In this document: piece after piece, positions 34,325 through 43,192 of the stretch
How positions within the stretch are numbered: position 1 is the first letter of the stretch
How the letters are laid out: every line of letters starts with the position of its first letter
IMG/VR virus record: IMGVR_UViG_3300006750_000004
Coordinates: 1 to 64,000 of that record
Reading direction: 5' to 3' (one strand)
Origin: a virus
Length of the DNA: 64,000 nucleotides
Position numbers and translations under genes: made by a program
The notes under the pieces: model-generated
What the model was told of the DNA's origin: nothing
What the model saw: only the letters and a program-made list of their open reading frames with translations
Database searches by the model: none

Positions 34325-35259
34325 CTATTCTATAAGGGCATCGAACGCGTCCAAAGCCATCTGAAACGTCTCCTGTTTTGTGTGGGCGTCTCCATGGCGT
34401 CTTCCGAAGGACGGTTCCATTATATACCAGCCATTGTACCCGTTGCCGATGGCGTCTTTTACAGTATAGTCAATCTTGGAGTCCCCAAAACCTGCTGGTT
34501 TGAATCCTTTACCTATCTTCAAATCCCGAACATCGATCGCAGCAACACTGGATTTCAATAATGTCCAATATTTTACGAATGGGTTTTGATTCTTCCTTAG
34601 GATAAATTGGGCTGGGTCATAAAGCAATTTCCAACGTTTGTGTTTGCGGAATTGGTTGGCTAATGCACTAGGTGTATCAAAATATGAATCAAATGTGATT
34701 TCGCACACAGGAGTTATATTGGCAGATATAGCTTTGGCAGATATCTTGCTCATCCACTCATCAACGAGGGATGTACATTCTTGCTGACATTGTTTACCAA
34801 TACCAATTCTGACCATTGGGGCCTTAAAATAGGCTGCCAGATTGAAGATATGATCAATCCGTGATTCACTGATTCGACTCAGGTTATTTGCCGCCTCGTC
34901 GCCCAAATCGCTGGCGATCATAATTACTGTCATATCCTTGTCGGTTATGATCTTACGTAATTTCTGGCAGGCGGTATCGGCGAGTGTGCCGATATTCCCG
35001 GTCCAGATATGTTTTAGAGCTATGTAGTGAATTCCGAAACCTAGGAGGTTGTCGCAGGAGATGCTAGGGTCTTCTCCGGCTTCCTCAAGATAAGAGGCGA
35101 CTCGGAGAGTATCACGCACTCTTCCTGGTTTAGTCGGTATTGTTTGCTTATCCATTCTATCGGGAACACTCCTGGTGTCTCAATGTTTGTGAGGATGTTA
35201 CCTGCCCAACACCAACTATATACAGTGAGACTGCAGTCGCGTACGAGATTACCTGGCAT
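34325..35259 (-). pseudogene. Sugar-phosphate isomerase-like TIM barrel, apparently frameshifted
   Basis: The long open frame (34325-35155) encodes a 276-residue TIM-barrel protein of the AP-endonuclease-2/xylose-isomerase-like group ('PVCEITFDSYFD', 'KLLYDPAQFI', 'VAAIDVRDLK', 'YIMEPSFGRR') but lacks the first strand. That strand, with 'LTVYSWCWAGNI' and 'ISKQYRLNQEEC', is encoded in another frame starting at the ATG at 35259, one base after the PurZ-like stop. A one-base change near 35090-35120 would join them. I call it a broken or frameshifted gene; a sequencing error or recoding are alternatives. Confidence 0.6.
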
Positions 35260-35260
35260 C

Positions 35261-36430
35261 TTAATCCAGGAAGCAAACATGGTTGTTTTGTGGACCGGTT
35301 CCAACAATTGTGACTGGAATACCAGCAATATCTTCAACCATATGTATGAAATCCGTCACCTTTTTAGGTAGTGCACCATATTCGTTGGTGCCATAGCACG
35401 ACCAATCAATATAATTGGCGAAATTCAGAGCTATTTTGTTAGCTCCGTTGACGAGAGCAGCTTCTTTGAGCTGTTTCTTCGAGAACGTGAATACACGTCG
35501 TAATCTCTTGGTAACGGTGGTTAGTTCGCCTTTCATCACTTCTGGCGGGGCGTTTGCCTCTCGTGCTATGTTCTCCCACGATGTTTCTTCGTGGTCGTCG
35601 TAGTGGCCACCAGAGTGTCCAACCGTCTTACCGTCTTCGATGACATTGCCGACACGGATTGGTGCGGGTCTGATTACTAAATAGACGTCACCCATAGCAG
35701 TATGTGGTAAGCCCATGTCCGCCAAGTTCTGAATGGCGGTAGTACCCCGACTAGTGCATTGTGGGTAATGTGAGCCATGATTAATGTCGAGAGAGAACCC
35801 TTGGGCTCCTTCATGTAGGATAGTAACCCCGAAACGTTCCATAAGGACCATCAGCGTTTGTGGCAGGCTCATTCCTTGAACGTAATCAGAAATTTCTGGG
35901 TCGACATTATCAATCTTCTTGCCTATAGCCGATGGCATGTAACCAGATAGGGCATCATAATCTCGAGCAAGTTTAAGTTCCCTCTTACGCATGATTTTAT
36001 CTGCGAGAAAGGACCCACAACCCTGCATTGTGCTGGCTAGGTGTTTAGTACCAGTGGTTAGGTTGCCTTCGGCTTCCTTGTGGGCGTCTGTAATAACTCC
36101 AGCTCGTTCGTGGATTGTGAGTTGATAGCTGGATTCGGTTTCCTGGATCTCTTTATGCATCTGCTCAATGGTGAATGCTGCACTACACCCCACGACGATG
36201 TGTGGATCATATTCTTTGATCCACTTGCGAAGAATAGCTGCAGAGGGAAGAGCTTTTGCTACAAATTCGTCTTTGCCGTTTTCGTGAACGGCGGTATGGC
36301 CCGCATTAGCCATATTCGTAGTTGAGATGATTCCGGGGCGATAACGTGATGCTATGGCGGTACAAATAAGACCTTTGCCGCAACTACCCCAAGATCCGTC
36401 AGTTACTACATTAAATCGCCGGTCTTGCAT
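35261..36430 (-). CDS. PurZ-like adenylosuccinate synthetase homologue
   Basis: 389 residues. The protein is related to PurA along its length, but the P-loop region reads 'GSWGSCGKG' where PurA has GDEGKG, so the catalytic Asp is replaced by Ser16. It also has 'NMANAGHT' (His45). Both features are those of PurZ, which uses dGMP and aspartate to start 2-aminoadenine (Z base) synthesis in S-2L-type phages. GGAGA precedes the ATG by six bases. DatZ, MazZ and a Z-type polymerase are not in this window, so the Z-genome inference is open. Confidence 0.8.
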   Translation of the reverse strand: MQDRRFNVVTDGSWGSCGKGLICTAIASRYRPGIISTTNMANAGHTAVHENGKDEFVAKALPSAAILRKWIKEYDPHIVVGCSAAFTIEQMHKEIQETESSYQLTIHERAGVITDAHKEAEGNLTTGTKHLASTMQGCGSFLADKIMRKRELKLARDYDALSGYMPSAIGKKIDNVDPEISDYVQGMSLPQTLMVLMERFGVTILHEGAQGFSLDINHGSHYPQCTSRGTTAIQNLADMGLPHTAMGDVYLVIRPAPIRVGNVIEDGKTVGHSGGHYDDHEETSWENIAREANAPPEVMKGELTTVTKRLRRVFTFSKKQLKEAALVNGANKIALNFANYIDWSCYGTNEYGALPKKVTDFIHMVEDIAGIPVTIVGTGPQNNHVCFLD

Positions 36431-36458
36431 TTTCGTCTCCGTAGTTGTGTTGCGTTTT

Positions 36459-36484
36459 CATCACAGCATCTCAATACTGTGATG
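36459..36484 (-). terminator. Hairpin between the 36506-36892 gene and the PurZ-like gene
   Basis: CATCACAG (36459-36466) and CTGTGATG (36477-36484) form an eight-bp stem with a ten-base loop in the 75-base gap. No U-run follows on the minus strand, so it may be a weak terminator, a processing site or an operator. Confidence 0.4.
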
Positions 36485-36505
36485 ACTCGAAAACTTAACA
36501 TACAA

Positions 36506-36892
36506 CTATGTGGTGCGGAGAGCTCTAGATCCTGGAATATCATAGCCATCTTTATCCCAACCATAGACTTGGGCGGCAACATTTACTTCGTCTAGAGTAT
36601 CGACGGCTGGTTTTAGCAGTTGTTGTAGTGCATCGGGTAGATTCATTATCCGTATGACTATATCAACAACTTTTCCCTCACTGGAGCGAATAAGTTGCTG
36701 CACGGCTACCAAATTCTTCTGTTGCAACAATCTTTTTATACGTTGAGCCAGCAAGACTGCCCGAAGTTCGGTCGCCTTTTGTTCTAGATCACCTTGTAAG
36801 GCATTCCTTTGCGTCTCAAGCCAATCATCGTGTCGTGCGAGTAAGTCGGCATCCTCGCCCAACTCATTGATCTGAGTCAGCAAGTGATTCAT
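36506..36892 (-). CDS. Hypothetical helical protein
   Basis: 128 residues, predicted almost entirely alpha-helical ('DLEQKATELRAVLLAQRIKRLLQQ'), with a C-terminal 'YGWDKDGYDIPGSRAL' tail. No recognised family. Its start overlaps the zinc-ribbon gene upstream by 29 bases. Confidence 0.5.
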   Translation of the reverse strand: MNHLLTQINELGEDADLLARHDDWLETQRNALQGDLEQKATELRAVLLAQRIKRLLQQKNLVAVQQLIRSSEGKVVDIVIRIMNLPDALQQLLKPAVDTLDEVNVAAQVYGWDKDGYDIPGSRALRTT

Positions 36893-37232
36893 CGATTTTC
36901 CTTACCCAATCTTCTGGTACCCATAGCCTCTTCCCCAGAATTTCGAGATGATAATGTTTGTGTTTACGGCCACAAATGAGGGCAATTTCATTGTGCCAAG
37001 GATGTTCTTCATTTACCAGGAGAACAATTTCTCCTTCTTCCAATACTGGGAGAATGATTGAGAGATTAACTGATCCAGTCTCCTGGATCGTAACGGCGTT
37101 TTCTGAAGTCAGTACGAAGGGTTTGTTGCAATGGTAACAATGGTAGGGACCGGCAAGATCAGTCCTAATAAATTCCCAACCTATGTTTCCACCGCAATGT
37201 GGGCAGGCAATATATTTATTGTGTGGTATCAT
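36864..37232 (-). CDS. Zinc-ribbon hypothetical protein
   Basis: 122 residues. 'CPHCGG' and 'CYHCNK' near residues 10-36 form a clear four-cysteine zinc ribbon; the rest looks like a small beta-barrel domain ('EEGEIVLLVNEEHPWHNEIALI') with an acidic tail. Perhaps nucleic-acid or protein binding. It overlaps both the aldolase-like and the helical-protein genes. Confidence 0.55.
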   Translation of the reverse strand: MIPHNKYIACPHCGGNIGWEFIRTDLAGPYHCYHCNKPFVLTSENAVTIQETGSVNLSIILPVLEEGEIVLLVNEEHPWHNEIALICGRKHKHYHLEILGKRLWVPEDWVRKIDESLADSDQ

Positions 37233-37932
37233 TTTCGTTCCCCAGCAATCGCCTTAATTCTTCAGGCTGTTGTTGGAGTTCTTTCACCACATTTTTGGCC
37301 TGCAGAAGATTTACAGCGAAGCGGGCCGCGTCATTGCAAGACGTAATAGTCCTGACGTTATTTATATTGCCACTTAGTTTTATTGGCACCTTAACAATGC
37401 TACGGATTGTTTCCATAATTTTATTATGGATATCAGGATTGGCCTTACTAACCTGAAGTTTCAGTTGAATATCAGTCCTGACATAAGCTGGCGTCCTGAC
37501 ATCCAACAATGCTTCACACAACGCTTTAATATTATCATCATCACGGCCATTAACTCCTAGCACAAAACGGACTTCTAAGGATTCGGCGAGATGAGTCTTG
37601 ATGAATTCTGTGAGTGCTTTAGCTTCGTTGCGGGAATCTATTTTATTCTTTCCGCCAGTCAGTAAGATTTCGAAGCCATCTGCATCTAGGGCATCTGTGG
37701 ATAGCCCACGCAGTTTGTTCTGACCGAAAATTTCCCCTTTAGGCCAATCAATAGGTGTGATTAAAAAATATCGTCCACCCGCCCTACCGCGATAGATCTG
37801 GGCTTCGGATGCTAGATCTGGGTGCACCACTAGTGCTGGTATTTTGTGTTTTGCGGCAAGTTCTGACGCTTCTGCAAGTTCGTTGGCTTGCATGACGTCG
37901 ATTTCAAGTCGATTGAGGATTGCTCCGCCCAT
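37216..37932 (-). CDS. DeoC-like aldolase
   Basis: 238 residues from the ATG at 37932; the open frame continues upstream but over the deoxyribosyltransferase-like gene. The final third 'VPIKLSGNINNVRTI...DAARFAVNLLQAKNV' fits the last strands of deoxyribose-phosphate-aldolase-type barrels, where the Lys forms the Schiff base. 'VRFVLGV' and 'RTDIQLKLQ' fit inner strands. Its neighbours are a deoxyribosyltransferase-like gene and, further on, the PurZ-like gene, so deoxyribonucleotide turnover is a reasonable guess. Confidence 0.5.
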   Translation of the reverse strand: MGGAILNRLEIDVMQANELAEASELAAKHKIPALVVHPDLASEAQIYRGRAGGRYFLITPIDWPKGEIFGQNKLRGLSTDALDADGFEILLTGGKNKIDSRNEAKALTEFIKTHLAESLEVRFVLGVNGRDDDNIKALCEALLDVRTPAYVRTDIQLKLQVSKANPDIHNKIMETIRSIVKVPIKLSGNINNVRTITSCNDAARFAVNLLQAKNVVKELQQQPEELRRLLGNENDTTQ

Positions 37933-38338
37933 ATTTAGTATCCAAGTAATCAAGAGTAAATTGAACGGCTTTATCCTCGTCCCTAAATCGGGAAACAATT
38001 GGCCGATTCTGGACTTCTGGTAAGAAATAGAATGTTTTCTTCTCCCCCATGGTGTCTTGTTCTGTAAGCAAGACGATCTTGACACCAAAAGCTCTGGCTA
38101 AACCCAGTTCACAATGTGAACCTTTACGAGCCGGGAACACCATAAAGAATACATCGGCGTTCTTAACACCAGTTTCTTCTGCGAGTCCATACTCTGCCAA
38201 TTCTTCATCGCTATATACTTGTCCGTGTGTGGTCCAATCATAAGTTATCTCACATCCAGCTTTTTTGAACCTGGCTTGGAGTTCGTTTGCTCTTTTAGCA
38301 TTTTGTAGGCTTGTGCCTATATAGATTCTACCACGCAT
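37904..38338 (-). CDS. Nucleoside 2-deoxyribosyltransferase-like protein
   Basis: 144 residues. 'IYIGTSLQNAKRANELQARFKKAGCEITYDWT' is the family start, 'NADVFFMVFPARKGSHCELGLARAFG' carries the nucleophile-type Glu and the conserved Gly-x-x-x-Glu-x-Gly segment. Family members exchange or hydrolyse the base of deoxynucleosides or deoxynucleotides. It could support the altered purine supply suggested by the PurZ-like protein; that link is inference. Confidence 0.7.
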   Translation of the reverse strand: MRGRIYIGTSLQNAKRANELQARFKKAGCEITYDWTTHGQVYSDEELAEYGLAEETGVKNADVFFMVFPARKGSHCELGLARAFGVKIVLLTEQDTMGEKKTFYFLPEVQNRPIVSRFRDEDKAVQFTLDYLDTKYGRSNPQST

Positions 38339-38400
38339 TTTGCTTTAATACAACGATTGAGAACGGAACGGCTAATATATTTTAGTTATCGCTATTATGA

Positions 38401-39033
38401 TTAAGCCTTCAAGTATTCATAGCCTGGCCAATCACGCACATCTTGTAATAAGATCTTTATTTTATTGTGCTCAATAGTCTCTCTAGTATATCCAACATTC
38501 CAATCAGGACCGATTTCGGGATCTGGATAAAGATTTAGGCCATCAATATCGACTTCAAGCATAGAACAATTCCCGCACATACAAGGATGGTGTGGACTAC
38601 CCACAGCACTAGGCATATGAGGATCTATAAAGTGACCGAGAAGATTATTAACAGCTTGTTTATCTAAAAACAAATAAATGCGGCCTTTTTCATTGGGTCT
38701 CAGACCTTTGGTTTTGATAGATGATAAATTTTCGGTTGGTGTGATATGGAATGCAAAACCGGTTGTTTGGAATGATTTAGTATCAGTAATCACAATTCGT
38801 AATGAATAATACTTCTTGGGTCCGCCAGAATGATATGGATTTGTTAACTCTTCCGATCCGATTAAATCCCAACCAATTTTGGTTAATTCTTGGCCCAATG
38901 CCTTCGTAGGGGGCGACTCAGAATTAACCCATATGTGGTCATCAAATGAACCCTTGATAAGAACTTTACCAAGATGTCTCTTGATAATTTCTAAAGCATC
39001 ATTCTTAGATTCACAAATACTTCGTAGTTTCAT
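38401..39033 (-). CDS. Possible ADP-ribosyltransferase-fold protein with 'MKLRSICES' leader
   Basis: 210 residues. The middle 'AFHITPTENLSSIKTKGLRPNEKGRIYLFLDKQAV' resembles the NAD-binding start of the Tpt1/DarT-like ADP-ribosyltransferase group (His, short loop, IYLF strand). A 'CMCGNC' cluster follows at about 150. The N-terminus 'MKLRSICES' matches the leader of the 53-58 kb protein family. Such a phage enzyme could modify host proteins after injection, but the enzyme assignment is tentative. Confidence 0.4.
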   Translation of the reverse strand: MKLRSICESKNDALEIIKRHLGKVLIKGSFDDHIWVNSESPPTKALGQELTKIGWDLIGSEELTNPYHSGGPKKYYSLRIVITDTKSFQTTGFAFHITPTENLSSIKTKGLRPNEKGRIYLFLDKQAVNNLLGHFIDPHMPSAVGSPHHPCMCGNCSMLEVDIDGLNLYPDPEIGPDWNVGYTRETIEHNKIKILLQDVRDWPGYEYLKA

Positions 39034-39036
39034 ATT

Positions 39037-39996
39037 TTACAGCTTCGCTGCATGTTCCAAGATTGCGTCAACGTTTTTATGGCTCATTTTACCAAACTCG
39101 TTGACAAATCCCCAAGGATTATACTCTGTACAGAAAGTAAATTTTGCACGTTCATCTGGGGATAAGATCTTGGCGGCTGTGTCGTAGTGTTCTGCTTCTT
39201 TCTGGAACCTGTCCGCTCGGTTCTTTGGTTCTACATCGGGATTATCACCGTAGAAGTGTAGTTTCCCGTCTAGACCGTCTGGGTTCATATCACATCCGAA
39301 AATATAGATGTGTTCATATCCCATCCAGAGAGCAATTTGCATCGAAGCATAGACTGAGGACCGTCCGATATGCAATCCTTTGGACATATCGCGACTGAAG
39401 CCGTTGCCGCCCAAATTCTTGAACTGCATGGACTTCTCTTTTTGCTTTTTAATGGCTGTGCTATTAAAAACAAAGCCATTAAAATTTGTCCATAGGTCCT
39501 CATGTCTCCGCATTTGAGACCCGTCAAAGAATGACCAATGTGATGTTGGCCAAAGTCTTGCGTCTGGTTTGTTGATCGACAGAGTGTCGACGTTGGGAAT
39601 ATTGCGGAGTTTCTCGAGTGGTGTTTCGTTTAGAGATGGCCCATTGCCGACGATGATTAGGATTTTTCCTTTACCAATATTCCTGATCGAGTTGACTTTG
39701 GCAATAGATTGGGGGGATACACCTCTAGAGACGTATCGAACTTTGGTCGCTCGCCTGATACCACGGCGGTTTTTGTGGACTACCGCTCCTGATGGTGGTA
39801 TTTGTTGTTGTGGTGGCTGTGCTTGTTGTTTAGCACTTTGCGACCGGATGCGGACTTGCTTCAGTTGCTTTGGTTCAGCAACTTTGGGCTTGCCAACACT
39901 TTTGACTACTACTTTGACGGTCGGGGGGACCCGAACGATGGCCCTTTTACGGACTAGTTGTGGTTTTAGTCGAGATGTTACAACTTGTTTTACCAC
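39037..39996 (-). CDS. DUF115/MptE-like (Maf-type) glycosyltransferase-like protein
   Basis: 319 residues. The first 95 residues are basic, Gln/Pro-rich and probably disordered. Then 'ILIIVGNGPSLNETPLEKLRN', 'DTLSINKPDARLWPTSHWSFFDGS' and 'SSVYASMQIALWMGYEHIYIFGCDMN' match the DUF115 core of motility-accessory-factor transferases, which attach nonulosonic acids such as legionaminic or pseudaminic acid to flagellin. That suits the CMP-sugar genes at 30-33 kb. A second DUF115-like core is the C-terminal part of the protein at 60000. Confidence 0.7.
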   Translation of the reverse strand: MVKQVVTSRLKPQLVRKRAIVRVPPTVKVVVKSVGKPKVAEPKQLKQVRIRSQSAKQQAQPPQQQIPPSGAVVHKNRRGIRRATKVRYVSRGVSPQSIAKVNSIRNIGKGKILIIVGNGPSLNETPLEKLRNIPNVDTLSINKPDARLWPTSHWSFFDGSQMRRHEDLWTNFNGFVFNSTAIKKQKEKSMQFKNLGGNGFSRDMSKGLHIGRSSVYASMQIALWMGYEHIYIFGCDMNPDGLDGKLHFYGDNPDVEPKNRADRFQKEAEHYDTAAKILSPDERAKFTFCTEYNPWGFVNEFGKMSHKNVDAILEHAAKL

Positions 39997-40213
39997 GGCT
40001 TGTCTGCAATAATTGTTGCAGAAGCGTTGGGAGGTAAGCCGCCAGTCGGCTTGGCTCTCCTAACTTCATGAAACATGTTATTGTAGATTCGCCTTCAGTG
40101 GCTGTGTCTGGGTCTAAGAGCAAGACGAGTGCCTCTTGATGCTCTCCCAGAAGTGCTCGAACTGATTCTGATGGCTGGTTAGCCTGTCCCTCCGTGGGTT
40201 TTTGATCTTTCAT
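39947..40213 (-). CDS. Small hypothetical protein
   Basis: 88 residues, no recognised family. It has a helical middle ('VRALLGEHQEALVLLLD') and a Ser/Thr-rich tail. The last 50 bases overlap the DUF115 gene in another frame. GGAGG near the ATG supports translation. Confidence 0.45.
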   Translation of the reverse strand: MKDQKPTEGQANQPSESVRALLGEHQEALVLLLDPDTATEGESTITCFMKLGEPSRLAAYLPTLLQQLLQTSRGKTSCNISTKTTTSP

Positions 40214-40219
40214 TGGAGG

Positions 40220-40309
40220 AACCCTCTAGTGTTATCATTGATCTCTTCTCCTACATCTATAATACGTTTGCTAGTATTCCCACCAACATGTCATATTAGA
40301 GGGTTGGTG
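40220..40309. promoter_or_regulatory. Inverted repeats in the 156-bp gap before the 39947-40213 gene
   Basis: AACCCTCTA (40220-40228) is the exact complement of TAGAGGGTT (40297-40305), and CACCAAC (40281-40287) pairs with GTTGGTG (40303-40309). The arms are mutually exclusive, which is the pattern of alternative RNA folds or paired operators. On the minus strand a TATTATAG box lies between the arms and could be a -10 element. Confidence 0.4.
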
Positions 40310-40369
40310 TCCGTGAGAGGTTCTGATGTCATAGACAAAGCATACTCTATAGATCTTGACAGAAAGATT

Positions 40370-41152
40370 TCAACGTGTTCTAATTGGGCGTCGTGTCGGC
40401 GTACGTAGAGACCTTTGCGAATCGGGGAGAGTGCCCGCTTGGGCAGCTTCAAGCAATCTTGCTTGCCCCTGTTTTCTATTAGACCGCCGATTCATAATTG
40501 AATACATACAGCGGTGAATTGTCGTGGTGAGAAGGTTAAAAACGGGTGCTTTGCCCGGAATATACACAAGCTTTCCTTTAACAAGCTTGTTGGTAACTTG
40601 CAAAAGGGCCTCGTTGGCAAGATCCAACCGCTCTTCATCTGTAGGTTGCTTAAACTTCATTGCGATCCCTTGGCACATTTTATCGATGTCTCTCAACATC
40701 GCATGCCAGGACACCTCTTCTGGAACCTCTCGCACGTACCCGTTCACTTCGATATGTGGGAGTGTCACATGTTGATTCAACGGGTTCTCCAAATTATGCA
40801 CCCACGAATCCGAAAGGAGATGCAACTCACTGACCAGGGATTCTATTTCGATCGGTTTATGATGACCATCAATGAACACAGTCCCCGAAGATTGCGGAAC
40901 ACCACTATAACTGCTCAAGTATACTGGATGCCCCAAAGCAATGCAATGGGCTCTTGTCGGATACGACGGGTCCAAAAGCGGTATCCCACGACGACAAATC
41001 TCTGTGTCGTCATCCCGTCTAACGGTGCCAATCACCTTTGTCCACAGCACCCCCGCCTTCCGGAAAGCCTCCAGTGTTGGTACGGACGAAGACAGCAACC
41101 AGTTAAACCAGTTCTGTTCCAAAATCTTGGTGTCGCAATATTGACTCATCAT
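40370..41152 (-). CDS. T4 gp55-like late sigma factor candidate
   Basis: 260 residues. The C-terminal half ('IDKMCQGIAMKFKQPTDEERLDLANEALLQVTNKLVKGK', then 'APVFNLLTTTIHRCMYSIMNRR') matches region 2 of the small sigma proteins used for phage late transcription, in spacing and hydrophobic pattern. The tail is Arg-rich. The N-terminal half is not recognised. ATGATG with AAAAGGG upstream marks the start. If correct it directs host RNA polymerase to late promoters. The neighbouring divergent gene also has sigma-like features. Confidence 0.55.
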   Translation of the reverse strand: MMSQYCDTKILEQNWFNWLLSSSVPTLEAFRKAGVLWTKVIGTVRRDDDTEICRRGIPLLDPSYPTRAHCIALGHPVYLSSYSGVPQSSGTVFIDGHHKPIEIESLVSELHLLSDSWVHNLENPLNQHVTLPHIEVNGYVREVPEEVSWHAMLRDIDKMCQGIAMKFKQPTDEERLDLANEALLQVTNKLVKGKLVYIPGKAPVFNLLTTTIHRCMYSIMNRRSNRKQGQARLLEAAQAGTLPDSQRSLRTPTRRPIRTR

Positions 41153-41277
41153 ATCCCTTTTGTAACAAGATTACCGGATGGTTCTCCCCACAATACGGAT
41201 CTATCAGTGGGGCGTTCCAATAACTATCATGACAAGTGCAACGTTTCAAGGACGTTTTATCCCAATCGGAGGAATTC

Positions 41278-42591
41278 ATGGCACTCGTACGCCAAATGCC
41301 GGAACTTTATCTTAGAGGTTCACTCGCAAATGTGACCATGGTCAACCTGACACCTGACGAAAAGCAACACGTCGAGTTTATTGTTGATTACGTCGCCAAG
41401 CACCCAGGAATGTCACGGCACCGAGCCGGGATTATGGAAGAGCTTGGAAACACGATTGGAGGCGACTACGCCAGCGACAAACGCTGCGGAGAAGCCGAAT
41501 TCCAAATCGCCATCTGGAAGGCCACGGTGGAACTCTACCACCACCGACAATATACCTTCTGCTGCAAAGCCTGTGGTTCCAACTCCTGGATCACTCAACA
41601 AGGCATCTCCCGCCAAATCAATCGCCAAAAATTAGATTGCCCCAACTGTAAACAAGTCCGCGTCACCGACCCAGGTGACACCAACCTCGTGAAGAACACA
41701 TACGTTCCCTTCACAGTCTTCCAGAACAGTTACAAATATTTCACCCCTGTCCAAACAGCTCCTAAATGTGAATCACCAATCTATTATATTCCAGGAGTTA
41801 AGAAATACTTAGACCCCGACAAAATCATCAATTGCGACACGCAGCTAGTCAAATTCTTCGGAGAATTTGTCTGGAATTACTTCCGGCAACAACTCGCAGA
41901 AAACGGCCGCAAAGAACACCGTAAAGAGCCCCAAAAAATCTGTGGACGGGCCGACGAAATTATCACGGAAGAGCTGTTATCGCTCTGTCAACGGCTCAAA
42001 ATTGATTATAATCACAGCACAAGAGACCAACCGTCTAATGGTTATTACTCCATCGCCGTTGTTGGTTTACTCACACCACCTGAATTCACAGCAGAGTTCG
42101 CTGTATTACGACAAAAAGCAAAAAATCACTCAGTTGAGATTAATTGCACGCCGTCCGAGATTCGGGTCATCGAAAATTCCGACGCTGGAGAATTAGAAGC
42201 ATACGTCTCAAAGCCGGAACACGTCCTGATTCTCGATAACCACACCAAGAGCGGAGATGATGAGGGAAGCGATTTCACAATCAGCCAACTCTCGTTTCGC
42301 ACTATCGGAGCACAAAAGATGGATCAAGACGACCACGTCGCAACAATCGACGCAACAGACGTAATGATTGCAGTACGAGAATCACTCCCAGAAGGCGATT
42401 GCCAAAGTATCTTCGATATCCAGTGCGGACTCGGAGACATCTACAACGAATTCTCCAACGAATATGGCGATGACCGGCCACGAAAAAACCATATTTCCAA
42501 ATTCCTCGGAATTACGGTACGATCGGTCACCATCTATATGGAGAATATTAGGACCGTCTGCCTAGCCCACGGATTAGTACCACAGAATTAG
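41278..42591 (+). CDS. Zinc-finger and helix-turn-helix protein, possible transcription factor
   Basis: 437 residues from the ATG at 41278, four bases after GGAGGAATT. 'CCKACGSN...CPNCKQ' (about 95-130) is a four-cysteine zinc ribbon. 'AEFQIAIWKATVELYHHRQY' is a helix like sigma region 2, and 'ISKFLGITVRSVTIYMENIRTVC' near the C-terminus is a helix-turn-helix. This suggests a transcription or replication-initiation factor; I cannot name the family. It is divergent from the sigma-like gene and convergent with the next. Confidence 0.55.
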   Translation: MALVRQMPELYLRGSLANVTMVNLTPDEKQHVEFIVDYVAKHPGMSRHRAGIMEELGNTIGGDYASDKRCGEAEFQIAIWKATVELYHHRQYTFCCKACGSNSWITQQGISRQINRQKLDCPNCKQVRVTDPGDTNLVKNTYVPFTVFQNSYKYFTPVQTAPKCESPIYYIPGVKKYLDPDKIINCDTQLVKFFGEFVWNYFRQQLAENGRKEHRKEPQKICGRADEIITEELLSLCQRLKIDYNHSTRDQPSNGYYSIAVVGLLTPPEFTAEFAVLRQKAKNHSVEINCTPSEIRVIENSDAGELEAYVSKPEHVLILDNHTKSGDDEGSDFTISQLSFRTIGAQKMDQDDHVATIDATDVMIAVRESLPEGDCQSIFDIQCGLGDIYNEFSNEYGDDRPRKNHISKFLGITVRSVTIYMENIRTVCLAHGLVPQN

Positions 42592-43154
42592 GTACCATAT
42601 CCCGAGCGGTTGAATTGTTGCGGCATTCCACGGCCACCATAAGCCTGACCTGGCTCACCAATCGGGCGAGTCCCAGGAGCAAGATCGATATATCCAGCCT
42701 TATGATCACCCAACACTCGCGTAATAAACGCCACAATCCTGCGAGGAGTAGTCTGACGGCGAGCAGTGGACCCTAAAGTCTCTTCTGGCATAATAATACC
42801 AGTCTTGACCTGCCTTGCCAAATCCTGCAGATTATTGTGGTACGTTTCTCCCAGGTACATCCGTTGATTCCCTAGGATAAACATATTCCACCCAAGGACA
42901 GCCTTCCCAATCGACGTGTCGATCTCCTCAGCGTGGGGGACTACCTCAATCTTATTCGACAAAGCCGGGATGACCATCGGCAAATCCTGAATCAACCCAG
43001 GATACATCTGACGATCGAAACTCTCTACGAATCCCTTATCGACAAAATACTTAATCATCAAACGCCGAATAACCTCGGTGTTTGAGACCTTTTTCAACTT
43101 ATCAACTGTGCAGGAGTCCATAGGATATATTTGCTTTACCTGAACCAATTCCAA
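42588..43154 (-). CDS. Hypothetical protein beside gp46
   Basis: 188 residues. A helical N-terminal half with 'TVDKLKKVSNTEVIRRLMIKYFVDKG' is followed by a beta-rich middle and a Gly/Arg-rich C-terminal tail. No recognised family. It is convergent with the zinc-finger gene (4-base overlap) and is followed upstream by gp46 with a 38-base gap, so it may belong to the recombination unit. Confidence 0.5.
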   Translation of the reverse strand: MELVQVKQIYPMDSCTVDKLKKVSNTEVIRRLMIKYFVDKGFVESFDRQMYPGLIQDLPMVIPALSNKIEVVPHAEEIDTSIGKAVLGWNMFILGNQRMYLGETYHNNLQDLARQVKTGIIMPEETLGSTARRQTTPRRIVAFITRVLGDHKAGYIDLAPGTRPIGEPGQAYGGRGMPQQFNRSGYGT

Positions 43155-43192
43155 AGGCTAATATCCGTGATTGGTCAAGGCCCACCAAAAAT

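Noticed and set aside
35041-35337. Separate 98-codon gene overlapping the isomerase
   Set aside because: Its useful part is the missing N-terminal strand of the neighbouring TIM barrel, so I treat it as one frameshifted gene.
35261-36430. Ordinary PurA call
   Set aside because: The GDEGKG Asp is Ser and the loop reads NMANAGHT, which favours the PurZ group.
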